From Chamaea fasciata (taxonomy: Eukaryota; Chordata; Aves; Passeriformes; Sylviidae), in assembly GCA_029207755.1 (NCBI GenBank), contig JARCOQ010000002.1, positions 2,480,001 to 2,544,000 on the forward strand: a stretch of DNA of 64,000 nt. The letters are read 5' to 3'. Numbering within the stretch: the stretch's first letter is position 1; each line of letters begins with the position of its first letter. Below, piece by piece: positions 52,113-64,000 of this stretch. A program made the translations under genes and the position numbers. The notes below the pieces were generated by a model. That model was not told the origin of the DNA. It saw only the letters and a program-made list of their open reading frames with translations, and did no database searches.

Positions 52113-52195
52113 GGGATGGAGGGATGGAGGGATGGAAGGATGGATGGATGGATGGATGGATGGATGGACGGATGGATGGACGGACGGATGGATGG
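52113..52195 (+). repeat. (GGAT)n tetranucleotide repeat
   Basis: GGAT/GGAC units dominate, beginning as GGGATGGA variants, becoming pure GGAT from about 52138 to 52167, then mixed with GGAC to 52195. It starts about 215 bp into intron 1, within the CpG island. It creates false Met-Asp-Gly-Trp repeat frames on the plus strand and His-Pro-Ser frames on the minus strand. Length variation is likely. Confidence 0.92.
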
Positions 52196-53590
52196 GGCGG
52201 GCAGCCGCCCTACCCTCCCCCGAGCAAAGTTGGCGGGGGCAGCGCAGCCTGTGCCCCCCGGCCCTCCGGCAGTGCTGGGCAGCCGGGAGCCGCAGCGCCG
52301 GGGCGGGGACGGGCAGGGGCAGCGCCGGGACCCGCAGCCCCAGCCCCGGCAGGTGCCCGGGGCCAGCAGCCTCTGCCCCCGATGCCACCGCCGCCCTCAG
52401 CCCGGGGATAACTCCGATCCCGTTCTCGTCTGCACGGGTGATGGTCGCGTTAGTCGTCCTGTCTTTCAAAACTTTTAATTAATACGCAGAAGAGGCTTGT
52501 TCCCCTGTAAAACCTCCTCCTGGTTTCCCTAGCGGATTTGTATCGGATCGTGTTGTTTGTGTCGGATGTATGTATCAATGTGTTAAAGTTGTGTGTTTGT
52601 GTATGTGAATGTGTGTGATTTTCCGGAAATAAAGAGCGAGCGGTTTATTTTCTTTTGCTGCGTTAATTTTTAAGATGACATTTGCTGAAAACCCGTGCTA
52701 GGTTTCAGGGGAAAAAAAAAAAAATAGCGACAACCGGACGCTGAGAAAGTGATTGAAATACTTGGGAAAAAAAAGAAAAAAGAAAAAAAGAAAACCACCT
52801 AGAAGAGCCCTGTTCTTTCCCTATTAAGAAAAAAAAAAAAAAAAAAAAAAGAAATGGAGCTTCTGCTTGCTTGCACATTGAAGGCACTCGGTATGACCAG
52901 GATGTCCAGTGTAATTATCTTTAGGGATAAAATCTAGAGGGCAAAGGTTGTGAAGAACTTCTAGCACCCAACAACCGTGTAAAACTCTCACCTGCTTGAG
53001 TTGGATGGTTTTGCAGAGAAGCTCTGAAACCTGTCAGAGCAATTATTTCTCCCTTACAAATAATGCTGATGTACTTATTGATATTCTGGATGCTTGTGCG
53101 ATAAGGCAGCGAGGTAACAACTTTAAATGATTTCTACAAGGAAAAAGAAATATAGTGAAAAATAAATAAGGAAAGATGCAAACTTTACATGTCCTGGGTC
53201 ATCTTTGATCAGCTGGTTTCATTGCTAGGAAAGAATTACAGTACCATTATACAAGAAGAGCAGTACGTCATCTGTTTGTATGTTTTATGTAAATTTGTTT
53301 TGTATGCAGTGTTTTATTGATTTTTTTTAAAATGAGTGTGCATTCAACAATCCCTTTTAAACCTCCAGACAGAAGCTATTTTGTAGATATTGTCCTCTCT
53401 CAGAAATGATTTTCAGAAATGAAAGCGAGAGTGTGAGTAGGGGTTACTTGTTGTCTTATTAAGAGCTCTCAGGGAATGGTTGTGGTTCTGTCAGTCAGCG
53501 GAGGCGGCTCTGCCTCCATGGCAGTGGCAGGCAGGCACATCCTGCAAACCGAGACTGACTCTGCCAGAGAGATACTGGAGCATTCCAGTT

Positions 53591-53675
53591 TGCAAAAAAA
53601 AAAAAAACAAACACCAAAAAAAAACCAAACACCAAAAAAAAACAAACAAAAAAAAAGCAAACCAAAAAAACCCAA
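53591..53675. repeat. A/C-rich low-complexity tract in intron 1
   Basis: A runs are interrupted by C at irregular spacing (AAACAAACACC, AAACCAAACACC, AAACAAAC, CAAACC), with almost no T or G until CCCAACCCAC. It gives false Lys-rich plus-strand and Phe-rich minus-strand frames. It belongs to the same class as the tracts at 36131, 39912 and 43812. Confidence 0.8.
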
Positions 53676-56006
53676 CCCACTTTTTGTGTCTTTGTTTCGA
53701 GTCGCTGGCGCTGAGGATTGAGAGAGGAGGGAAAATATGGGTATCATACGGAACGCATGCTAAGTACACTTGTCCAAGTCAGCTTCAGCAAATGCTGCCT
53801 CCCTTCTCTCTCCTCTCAGCTTCAAGAGCTTGTACAGGATGAGCAATGTTTACAAAACTGGTAGTGAAAACAACACTGAAAATGCAGTTACTGGAGAGTG
53901 ACCTGCTTTTGAGTGGTTTGTTTTTTTTATTTTTTTTAAGTGTACGTTTCGCTGTGCTTTTCAAAAGCAGGAATACTGACAGTTTCTTTTAAAAAAAGAG
54001 ATCAGCTCTAAAGGGCTTTTAAAATTTTTTTAAACCCCCGTTTAGGAAAGCTCAGTAATTTTTTTTTTTTTTCAACTTACACTATATAGATTGTGTGAGT
54101 TTAGAAATCTTAATTCTTATAATTTGCTGATCCACTAATTTGATGAATGAGTGTTAGCATGCAGCTTTAAATCATGTCAGAAGATGATGTTTTTCTCTCT
54201 CAAATAATCTTTTTCTAACCACTTCATTTGCGTTGCTGCTGTTGTTTCCATGAATTTCTTCCCAAAACTAGAGATAGATGGCTCTACATTTCTCCAGAGT
54301 ATTTAGAAAAGTTTCTTTTTCCACCACTGAGAATAAAAAAAGATACTTTTTGGACAGCATTTGTTGATGTAGGCATGTAGATAAAAAATGTCTACCTTTT
54401 CCCTTGCATTTTATATCAAAGCTACTGTTGAAATTCTCCCCATAAATCGTTTTAACAATGAATGGAACTAATTTTTGGTGTGTTTGTACAGCTTAGTCTA
54501 ACTTCTAGGGGATGTAAATGTTGCAGTGGGCACGTAACAAGAGTGTGGGCAGAGCTACCAGAGAAATAGCTCCTAAATTTATTTGACATGAAATAATTAT
54601 TTTTCTTGTTTTAAATCCAACTTCACTTAACATTTGCAATTAATAATAAAACTGATGACTGTTGGTGGTAGTACTGGTGGAAGTCGATGGGATGAAGGGA
54701 GAAAAGGGTGAAAGAGGGGCTGAAGACAAGCTGCTGGCTTACTGCACTTTGTGGTGCTCAATACATTCCTTTTTGGTCTTTTTCTTGGAGAGCTTGAGAT
54801 TTTCTGAATTTGCTTCATCCCAGAGAAGTTTTTTTTAGGGTTTTTTCTGGATAGGAAGTAAAACTTGCCTCAAAGTTTGTTTTCAAACTCTCGGCCGTGA
54901 GAAATCTACCTGCATTTTCCCTACAGAATCACGGGAGCTCAAGGAGGTTCTCTGAAGCTCAGATTTATCTGTGTTCACTGGTAAAAGGTGTGTGCTGTTT
55001 TCTGCGGGGCAGAAAAGTGTCAGGGAGATTTAACATCCAACTTTTCCAGCCTGGAGTTTGCAGACTGAGCCCCGTAGGTGCGCAGAAACCCCAGGTTCTC
55101 CTGTTCCACTCTGTCGGATATTCCCTGCTTGGTGAGAATTGTGTTTCTTTTTTCTTAGAAGGATGCAATTCTCTTTCGGGATAATTCCTGTGGTGTCACG
55201 AAATTGAATGAGTTCTGTCATTTTCTAATTTAATAATTTCTCCTCAGTCTCTTCTGTAACTATATTGCCTGCCTGAGGGTACCAGCCACCTTAATTTCAC
55301 TGTTTTATAACCCACAACAGTTAACACTTGACCTAGGTCATTAACAGGATTATCAGCAAATTTGTTTAAGCTTTTACTGACAACCTGAATTGCTTCAATA
55401 ATATTTTGACTGTGCAGACAGGAAACTTCTTGTAACCTCTCAATCTAGCATAAAATTAATTTCTTGTGAACACAGCTACCAAAAGATCAATATGGGAAAT
55501 GTGCTTACAGTACTTGGCTTCAAACAAGTGCCTGTTTTTGGGTTTACAGTAAGAAGGCTCCAACCAGCCTCTCTTTTCAGTCTGTATTGGATTTAGGGCT
55601 GCAGTTTCATCTTTCGAGCATTGATCACCCTCTCAGAACTTTGCAGAACCGCTCAATTAAATGCACCATTTTATTCTGAGCTGGTCTCTGTTAACACTTA
55701 AAATTGCGAAAGACAATTTACTGTGCCTTTGTAGGAGTGACAGCTCTTGGTGTGGTTTTGAAAAATGTGCTGCTTGCACGTGGAACAGAATTCTTGCCCA
55801 AGTCTTGCATGTGATTTTGGGAAAGGCGGACAATACTGGGAACTTCTCAGTAGAATCAGAAGAGGGAAATGCTTTTTACAAATCTTAATTTGCTCTATGC
55901 CATGTATCGTTAGGTCAGGGTAAGTCTTCATTTCTCATGACACTGTTCCTGCTGCTGCTCCTGGGTTGCAACTGAGTGTTCATCTGCAGAAGAAGTTAAA
56001 AATAGG

Positions 56007-56039
56007 TTTAGAAGTCTGAATGTGATTCAGACTTCTAAA
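56007..56039. repeat. Perfect 15-bp stem with 3-nt loop
   Basis: Left arm TTTAGAAGTCTGAAT (56007-56021) and right arm ATTCAGACTTCTAAA (56025-56039) are exact reverse complements, separated only by GTG. AGG at 56004-56006 and CCT at 56046-56048 could add three pairs across a bulge. It lies in putative intron 1, so the pre-mRNA could carry a very stable hairpin. At about 33-45 nt it is too short for a standard pre-miRNA. It may be a snapback duplication or an old inverted-repeat element core. Confidence 0.85.
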
Positions 56040-59000
56040 TGTGAACCTTTTAAAATTTAGTTTCCAAAAGCTCAGAGTCATGGGGGGGCTAGAGGACTGT
56101 TTTTCATACAGCTGTTATTCAAAGCTTCTGTGTTTAATCCTGAGCTGTATGATTGGACAAATAATAAACTTGTTCTAAAATTCACACCGTGATGGTTTTA
56201 AAACCAGGAGAGGTTGGGTAAATGCGTCATTTTCTGACAACATTTTTGAAAGCAAACTGTCGCAATGTGGAACAACTTATTTTCTTTACTTGTTGTCACT
56301 GGGCTTTTTCTTGACTTACTACTGTTTCAGCATAGTGTACTGAAAAGAAAAAAACCCTCTCCATTGGCCACAGCAAACTTTAAGCAGGCGTTTGAAACAC
56401 AGAGATGTGCAAATTGGACACAGCAATTAATTCCTGTTGCAGTTAATTTGGACACAACGTATTTGCTGCCCAGTGAAGCACTCAGGGCAGAGAAATGGGT
56501 CAGAACTCTTCTGTACCCTCAGCACCACCAGATGGGCAGGCATGAAACAGATAATAGGCACACCAAGTTTACAGTTGTTTGCACAAAAGCTTTGCAAATC
56601 GGGAGTGCATTCTGACTGAACTGAAATTTTTCATTCCCAGCTGGGAGGATGTACAAATTAGTTAGAATTTTTTTTTTTTTTTAAATTTAAATTATTCTCT
56701 GCTGGAGTTAGGTAAATTGCTATTAGTATACTTTCTTTTTGATTCTGCTGGAGAACTTGCAAGTTTTCCTTTAGGAGAATGTCTATAATTGCTCTTGTTC
56801 TTGTAATCCCCACTTGATGAAAGTTTAGAAATACAGATGCAGGTGTTCATTTTCTCGTTTTCAGAGCTCTGGATTTTATCACCAGTGAGGGTCACTGCAG
56901 AGCTGTTACCAAATACCACAGTCCTGTTTGTGGAGTTTTACACAGAGCCTGAGTTAGTGCCATAAGATACCTGTAACTCGTGTAGCTTTGTAGCTGCTCT
57001 TTGATTTTTTTTTTTTCCGTGAAAGAAAATAAAAATAAATAAGTAAGCGGAGCAATAATCATGCCTTTACTTATGGTGAAGTTCAAAGCTCTGCTCAGTG
57101 GAGCTGCTGTTGAAACCCAGGAGGTAATTTTGATACTCTAAGGTGCAAAATTGGATGTTTCCAGAGTTGTTAGATAAATCTCCAGAGGTGGGGCAGAGGG
57201 CTCTCCCTAACCCCCTGCCTTTCTAAAACATAATTCCAGCATCCAGAGTGCTTTTTCTGAAATGAAATATTTCCTTTCTGTTGCATTGTTAGATTTGTTG
57301 AAGCATTGCTGAAAATATATTTGTGAGGAGGAAAAAGCTGCCCTTAAGAAATGATAGAGTGAAGTAGAAGAGTTTTTTTGTTTTCTACTGTAAAAGGGAT
57401 TTTGACTTCTGTTAAATGATCTTTTTTCCTAAAAATTCACCACAGTGGGGTAACCCTTATTTCTGTAAACACTTTAGAGCAGTAGCTTTTTTTTAAAAAA
57501 AGATACCCCATATTTAAACTGTTCTAAACAAGAACTAAAACTTTTAAACAAAAATAGGTTAATTCAGAAGATTAGATATGAACTCCCAGGGGTGTCATTT
57601 TGGAAACAGAGTGTGGTAGCAATTTGTGGGCTTAGGATTGTATTCCCCAGCAGCAGTCTTGTGTTTTTTTAGTTTCTTAGGCGCTCGCTAAATCCAATCT
57701 GCAGTTCTCATTTTGCAGTGTGAAACAGATGCAAGATTAAAATTCAGTCCCTCAAACTGAAAAGTTCCTTTCGAATTTCTGCGGTGAATGAACGAAAGAA
57801 ATAAAGATGTAGAAATAAAGATAATCCTGCCTTGAAAGAAACCTTGGGATGGTGACAGAAAAGTTCCAGTCTGCCAGAGTGACGGGGAGCCAGAGCGAAA
57901 CACCAGCACTTAAAGCCTGAAATTTGCAGAGATGTTATTAAATCAGACACGTTGTAAGCAGAAACGTTTGTACCGCTCTCCTTTTTTCTTCTCCTTTTTT
58001 TTTTTTGTTCATTTAACTACCACGTCCTGCTGTTTCAGGCAAAATATGGAGGAAAATCCCATTAGTCTACTGGAAAAATATTGATGAAAGAAGAATAGCA
58101 GACCAAACGAACAGTGGTTGAAACTTGCTAGCAATTAAGAGAACAATAGGTTGAATGTTGAGGTTCAGTCAGTGCAGTTTAGTGTAATATGGTGTAGGAA
58201 TGTGTTTTTTTTGTTTTTTTTTTTTTTTTTAATTTCCAGCTGGTTTCTCATAATGTTTTTATATCTATATTTGGATAGGAAGATTTGCATGACTTTTTTT
58301 TTTTCAAACAATAATTAAACCTGCTAAAGTACAGCTGCCTCACATAAGGGGACAGTAATTAAAAACTGAAACTTTTAAACTGGTGCCTAGGTATGGAAAG
58401 GTTTGTAGGAAATCTAGAGCGACAAGTTACTCTTTAAATAAATCACAATTAAAATACTAAAATATATTTTGCTCTGTGGTAGTCTTCCCACAAACTTTGT
58501 GAAGTAACAAATAACAACAATTGACACGGGATTGCTTAATTTAGTTGCTGAGAAGTTAGAAGGCAGCTAGAGGGGGTTTGTTCTTGATTTTTTTTTTAAG
58601 TGGCAAGGCTTTTTCAGAGATCCATTTTGGAGGGGGAGAGAAGGATTAAAGGAAGAGAATAAGAAGGCAGAGATGAAGCAAATTGGATCTGAATATTGAA
58701 AAAAACCCCCAAACTTCCTCTGATTACTGACGTTCGGAACCCAGAGCTCAGCCCTGACAGAGATCCTAACAGTGAGCAAAGCACAAATTAAGGAATTCCG
58801 TGCCTCCCTGGAAGTCTGAGCTTTGTTTACATTCGTAAGCTTCGTGACTCTGATTTACCAGTGGTGAATTTCCACAGAGGCTGCAGTTAAGAAAGGGTAG
58901 AGGCATTTTTACCATTCCATTTAATCTTGCTCTGACGGCGCTTTCCTAAAAAAAGAAAAAGGAAGAAAAAAAGAAAAGCAAGGCAAGTTATGTCTGCCCA

Positions 59001-62000
59001 GCCTTAATGTTCATGGAGAAAACTGCCTTGAGGCCTTTATCATGGGACAGGTTCTGAGGTGGTGAAGGCCTTACCCGGCAAAAACTTTTTTCCCCCATGA
59101 TTTACCTCAGAGAACAAATGTCCCAGCAATGCTGGAGTGTTCAGCGTTCCTGGAGTACGTGGTTGCGGCTGTGGGAAACGTTCTGTGCTCGCCCAAACTC
59201 TCCAAAGAAAACCCAGCTGTGGGGAAAGCTCGTCAGGTTCTTTATTCCCAGCCCACCTTGCCACCCTTCCTCTCATGGCCTGTGCCATTTCTTCTGTCCC
59301 TTCCCTTCCAGAGATCAACATTCAGCCAGAAAGAACAGAAGGCAAAGATCATCTTTTTCTGATTTTAAGGGCTGTGCGCCCAGTCTTCTTTTTACGAAAA
59401 GCTGTTTACCAGAGGGGGAGATGCTTTGACCCTGGAGATGCCCAGAAGAAAAGACAACAGCGAACTGAATGTTTGATGGCGTTGCTTTTCCTGAAAGATG
59501 GGCCAGAGCTAGACAGAGGGTGTTCATGAAATTAAAACAGAAGTTTTCCATGCAAACCGAGGAAAGGAACGCTGGAGGAGAGGCGTGAGGAACACGCTTA
59601 GTTTGTGGAATAGAATGGAAACCCGAGCCCTTTGTGGTGAGGTGGTGGAAGCAGGAGAATAAGCGGAAGACTTGAATATGAAAGTGTCTGGTGGGTAGAT
59701 GGGAATAGAGCAGTCATTTAGTCATTTACCTTTGTTATAAATATTTGTGCTTCTCACATATGGAAATAGTGAAAAAAGATGTTAGTGGGGTTTTGGTCGC
59801 AAAGGCAGCAAATGAAGTCGGGGCAATTCCATTTTTCATACGGATAGCTCAGCACACATGTTCTGCATTAATTACCTCCATAAATTCTGTTAACCTGGCA
59901 AACAATGAAAATATCATGTTGGTGACATCACTGTATTGGAAAATAAAAATGGGTTCTGCATCTTGGTTTTCTCAGCGTGACATTTGAGGAGATTTCTTCT
60001 ACTATTGGCATTTTACTCCTGCAATTTGCACCGTGGCGTGGAGTCATTTGCTCTGTGGGTTTATTTTATCTCTGGGGCGGCCAAGTAAGGACCCAAGCCT
60101 TCCATGCAAGCTGGAGATCTTTATTCACGGAGGCAGAGATGAAAAGCTCAACAAAATTATCAGGGCACTCTTGAGTATGGGGCTTTCCAAATGCAGTGCT
60201 TCAGGATTCTCAGAATTGTTGTACGATTCTTGACTTCTGTGCTTTAAACTTAGGAAAAAGAAAACTCAACGAAGCCCAACCCAACTCTCTTTATTTTTGT
60301 TTTTCTGTGCCCCATGCAAGGAGTTCCTTAAGAGCAAACTTTTTTTCTGAGTTGTGGCCTGCTGCCAGTTGATTCACTTGGGGGATATCACAGCCTTTTT
60401 AACAAATGAACAGTCATTTCCTGGACTTATGCTCTGGTCCCTGTCTCAAAAATTTCTGTCCTCCAAAGGGATATTGATCATTTGCTGTGGATTTTGTTGG
60501 TTCCAGGACCTTGAATACATTTGAACAGCAGTAAAATTTGTGGGAACCTTGGAACTTTTAGCTGTGGGTGTGTTGCGTGCCCAGGAGTTTTTTCTGTGAC
60601 ACTTTTTGGTGTCTAAAATTCTAGAAACTGAGCGTGTCACAGTAGGTTTGGACTTCTCAGCTTACCTTAAGTGAACTTGGACACTGACTCAACATTTATT
60701 TTCCCCTTTAAGCTGCTAAAAGTCTTCCCAAGAGGGATCTTTGTCACGCTCCAAATCTACCAGACCTTCAGAGAACTCAGTTCTGTAAAACTAGTGAATA
60801 CTGGAAATTACTTTTTTTTTTTTTTCTTTCCCCCAAGGGAGTGTAGAAGTAAAAAGAGGTGTGCAGTGTGGTTAAACCTTTCTGAGAAGTGCTTTGGAAG
60901 TTACTAAAATGATTTCAGCAATGTTTGCTGTTCAGTTTTGGCTAGACATAGCATGTGGTGCCATTTTATGTGCCTCAGGGTTTGGGCACCCGGTGGGACT
61001 GACAAATATGACACATCCTACAAGAGAGCCACTTCTATTCTGGGCTGATAAAAGGCAGGGATTGGCAGGGTTTAGGTAACTCAGTCTCATCCACAGTTTC
61101 TGGGATTATTTTTTTTTTTTTCCCCTCTGAGAGGGGGAAGAAACCTTGGGTTTTAAAGGGAATTTAAACTCCCTTTCAACACAGTAGCCCCCATTTTGCA
61201 TTTGCATATTTAACGTGGTGCCTCAGTGATATCAGATTTAATGCCAGAGTGGTGGAATGGAATGAGATCTGTAGGATTTGTGTTTGAATGCGAGTTCAGC
61301 TAAGCTCTAATTCAGGTATCCTGAAGCTTTCTGCCTCTTGCTTTTTGTAGGAGGTAATGGGAAAGGACCAGTTGGAACTGTTTAAAAAAAGAAAATGCAA
61401 AGAAGCGAAGGCGACACAGTAATTTGGAACCCATTACGTTAATCCATTTTTAATTTTTATATCCTTGTCTTAATGAAAAGGACTGGCACATATCAACTTA
61501 CAGGAAATAACCTAATAAAACTGAAACCTTATTAGGCCCCTTTGATAAACAGTGCATTCCAGCCCACCACCAGTCATATGTTTTTGCATACTTGGAAATT
61601 GAGCTTTGTGCCACTTTAACAATATCAAGAGAACGCTCATGTTTCAAAGCAATAAAAAAGAAATCAGAATCCGTTTTGCCTGTGTTCATCACTGAGAATG
61701 GGTGGATGGTTGTCCCTTTTCCACAGGCAGGCTCCATACTTAGCAAAAGGAGGAAGTTTAGCATGGAGTGCAGGTGATGTTTTAATTTATAGGCATTCCT
61801 GCACTGCTGATTGCTGTCCTGCATTTCCTCCTCCATGGCAGCCTTTGGAGAGAAACCTGCAGTGAGGGGTCGCTGCTTTGGCTGCTTCTTATTTTTCAGC
61901 TGTAGGAAAAGCTGAGGTATCTAAATCTGGCCTCAGACGCTTTTGGGGACTGTGTGTGATCAGAAAAGTAAAATCTGGGAGGAGGAAAATTAAATTCTTC

Positions 62001-63158
62001 CTCTTCAAAAACTGCGGGAAGCTGCCATAATATTAGAATTTGCCAAATCATCTGAATTGGTGGTGGAAGCTCTTATGTTCTGCAGAAGCAATAGTCTCTA
62101 GGGTAATTTGACATATTTTGCTAGTTTTTTGTCTTTTCATCAGATATTTGTAACAAAATCTCTCAGTGTTGGAGAGTTTTTACTGAATATTTAAATGAAA
62201 ATAATGGAGGCTTGGTCTTTCCAGTCTTTTCTGAAGAATCCTGCGGTCAGTATTGCAGCAACTGTTTTTTTAGTTCACGTTGGTTTCTGTTTGCTTGTTC
62301 ATCCCTTGCCCCCACCCCGGTGGAGTCCTTCAGTCAGCAGTTTGACCACAGATTGAACATGACAGTTGCCAAATTTGGAGCGTTCTGCACAAAGTCATAT
62401 TTGTGTGTTGTGCAGTGTCACAGCGCAGGCAGGGAGGGTTGAAAGGGCAGACCTCACAGGGCTGTGCCTCTCCCAGGACTGCAGCCCAAAGCCAGGCTGC
62501 AGAACCAGAAATCTCAGGCTTGGGAAACAGCTTTTGAGTAAATGGGCCAAATTGTTTTCTTCTGAGCAGTTGCTAACATCTTCACTAAAATACTCAAGGG
62601 GAAATGCAGGACCGTAAAATCACAGAAGGCTTGACTTTTATTATTGAGCAAGCAGCAAATCAGGCTATTTAAAACCAGGCTTCACTGTTGAACACCCTTT
62701 TTTTATTTGTTGTCCCTTCCCAAAGGTTTCTTGCTCTGCCTTAGCTGGTTTCAGCATGGTTTTGGCAACGTCAGTGCGATAGGTGATCCTAGCTGGAAGT
62801 TCAAATTGCATCAAGGTGCGACTTTGGCCTTGCCTGAGTTCTGCTTGTCTGTCTGTAAATGTTGGTTCTAGCTCCAGAATAATCCAAGACACGAAGGTGA
62901 TCTGCTGCCACTGCTGGGCCAGTGGAGAGTTGGGAAGACTCAGATCTGTGTTGATAGGTGGATGAAAATACAGGTGCGAGCCCCCTTTGCCGGGAAGGGT
63001 TCACCATTCCAAAACTGTACCTCAGGCTTTGCGCTGACTCCGCTCTGTCCCACCCCAAAACCAAGCTCTGGCTGACTTTCTACCGCAGAGTATTTTCTTT
63101 GCTGCTTGGGGTTATATGACGCATTTCAATTAGACATTCACCATTTTTAAATTTCTTT

Positions 63159-63173
63159 TTTTTTTTTTTTTTG
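63159..63173. repeat. T homopolymer run
   Basis: A run of about 15-17 T bases, followed by GGTGGC. It is simple sequence in putative intron 1, with no recognised adjacent element; it could act as a polypyrimidine tract but no coding frame follows. Confidence 0.7.
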
Positions 63174-64000
63174 GTGGCATAGCGAATTTAATTTTTCCCA
63201 TTTGTTGGCACTTTTAAAATAAGTAACCAGGGTATTTCTGAAGCTCAAAGTTTGTTGCCAAACAAGAGAAGGCAACATAGTGGTGCGAGGTTTCTTTATG
63301 CATTTTTTTAATGTTAATGGAAAAGGTTAATTAGCTCAAGAAAAAATATTTTACATCTTTTGACATTGGCTGTTGCTCTGTATTTTCTTTGTAAAGAAGA
63401 CAATTTGGAAATGCTTTCCACCGGTGAAGTTGTTGGTAGGTGGTTCTCTAAAAATTGCAAGTTGCAGGATCGTGTCTCCTAGCTGGCTTCCCTCATTTCT
63501 TCAGCAGTGAGGGGAGTCTCAGAGTGATTCTACCTGGTACAAGATTTGTTTGTTTATTTTCATTCTTGTGGGAGGCATTTATACTGTATTCAGTTCACAG
63601 TAGCAGTTATTGCTCCATGTGTTTCTGGAAATGCTGCAGCTTTCAGACTGTGTTCAGGATTCACTTTAGTTTTAGGGTTCTTTTCTTGCCCTGACATCAC
63701 TCCTGATGAAACGTGCTGTTAGTGTGCCCTGGATCATCAGTCCCAAATCTGGAAGCAGTTTCTGGTAGCACAAGTGTCATATTCCACCCAAGCCCCCATG
63801 CATCTTCTGCTTGATGCCGTGCGAGGGAGCTTTGGGTTTCACATCCACATCCCTACTCCATGTCTGGAAAGAGATTCGTTTTACCCCCTGGGAATCCACA
63901 TAGAGGGAGCTGATAATGCTTTCTCTTGTGCCTGTACTTGGGGAAGGTCAAGAGAATCAGGCAGGAGAGAGACTCTAGAAAGAGAACATGTTCTGATTTG

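Larger units (their letters stand above)
50990..52450 (+). promoter_or_regulatory. CpG-island promoter of the exon-1 gene
   Basis: Composition shifts abruptly from AT-rich to strongly GC- and CpG-rich, then back to AT-rich after about 52,450. The island surrounds the only convincing coding exon and contains an imperfect GC minisatellite, three consensus GC boxes, a short (GGC)5 run at about 51598-51612, and a GTTACGTGAC motif near 51213-51222 that resembles a CRE or E-box half. I see no TATA box at a useful distance, so a TATA-less promoter with dispersed starts is expected. The transcription start is unknown, probably between about 51,500 and 51,740. Borders are estimates by eye. Confidence 0.85.
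51897..64000 (+). other. Intron 1 (start), extending past the window end
   Basis: After the GTGAGC donor the sequence loses coding character within a few hundred bases and turns AT-rich after about 52,450. I found no downstream stretch with an acceptor, conserved domain-like frame and donor that I would call exon 2. The open frames (for example 56265-56615 and 59097-59529) are chance frames without recognisable domains. The intron would therefore be at least 12.1 kb, typical of large neural receptor genes in vertebrates. It contains a GGAT repeat, A/C and T runs, a hairpin and possible conserved elements. A small or unusual exon could have been missed. Confidence 0.55.

Noticed and set aside
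51128..52411. 427-codon plus-strand open frame as a single-exon gene
   Set aside because: It runs through the minisatellite, exon 1, a strong splice donor and the GGAT repeat. Only the 51770-51896 part has protein-like character.

Overview
This window looks like gene-poor nuclear DNA from a bird. Two old fragments match the avian/reptilian CR1 LINE 3' end as I know it, at about 18.56-18.72 kb (minus strand) and 40.515-40.561 kb (plus strand). A third stretch, at about 2.8-3.05 kb, resembles an avian endogenous-retrovirus-derived repeat. I noticed no Alu-, B1/B2- or L1-like sequence. Recognisable transposon remnants are sparse and the background is AT-rich. No operons, prokaryotic genes, CRISPR arrays, tRNAs or rRNAs were seen. 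Bird is an inference from repeat type; songbird is possible but not shown.

Layout. Positions 1 to about 50,900 are non-coding: AT-rich unique sequence with homopolymer runs, A/C-rich or G/T-rich low-complexity tracts, a compound AC/AT microsatellite (47,913-48,010) and a few striking inverted repeats. The open frames there are short, lack recognisable domains and look like chance. At about 50,990-52,450 the composition changes sharply to a CpG island. It holds an imperfect 25-30 bp GC-rich minisatellite, a cluster of GC boxes, a short GGC run and one convincing coding exon (51,770-51,896, plus strand). That exon encodes a signal peptide with a ten-leucine core, written as nine CTG plus one CTC, and ends at a strong AAG|GTGAGC donor in phase 1. 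From 51,897 to the window end I see no further exon, so this is read as at least 12.1 kb of intron 1, starting with a GGAT-type tetranucleotide repeat.

Function. The window appears to hold the upstream intergenic region, promoter and first exon of one secreted or type I membrane protein, on the plus strand, with the rest of the gene beyond 64,000. The residues before the donor (P-G-N-E, then a codon starting with G) fit the start of the mature ectodomain of some Eph receptors, where N-E-V follows the signal peptide, but this is only a lead. No complete gene is present and I found no convincing new system. The items most worth checking are the identity of the exon, the repeat-dense promoter/5'UTR with overlapping upstream ORFs, and the perfect inverted repeats.
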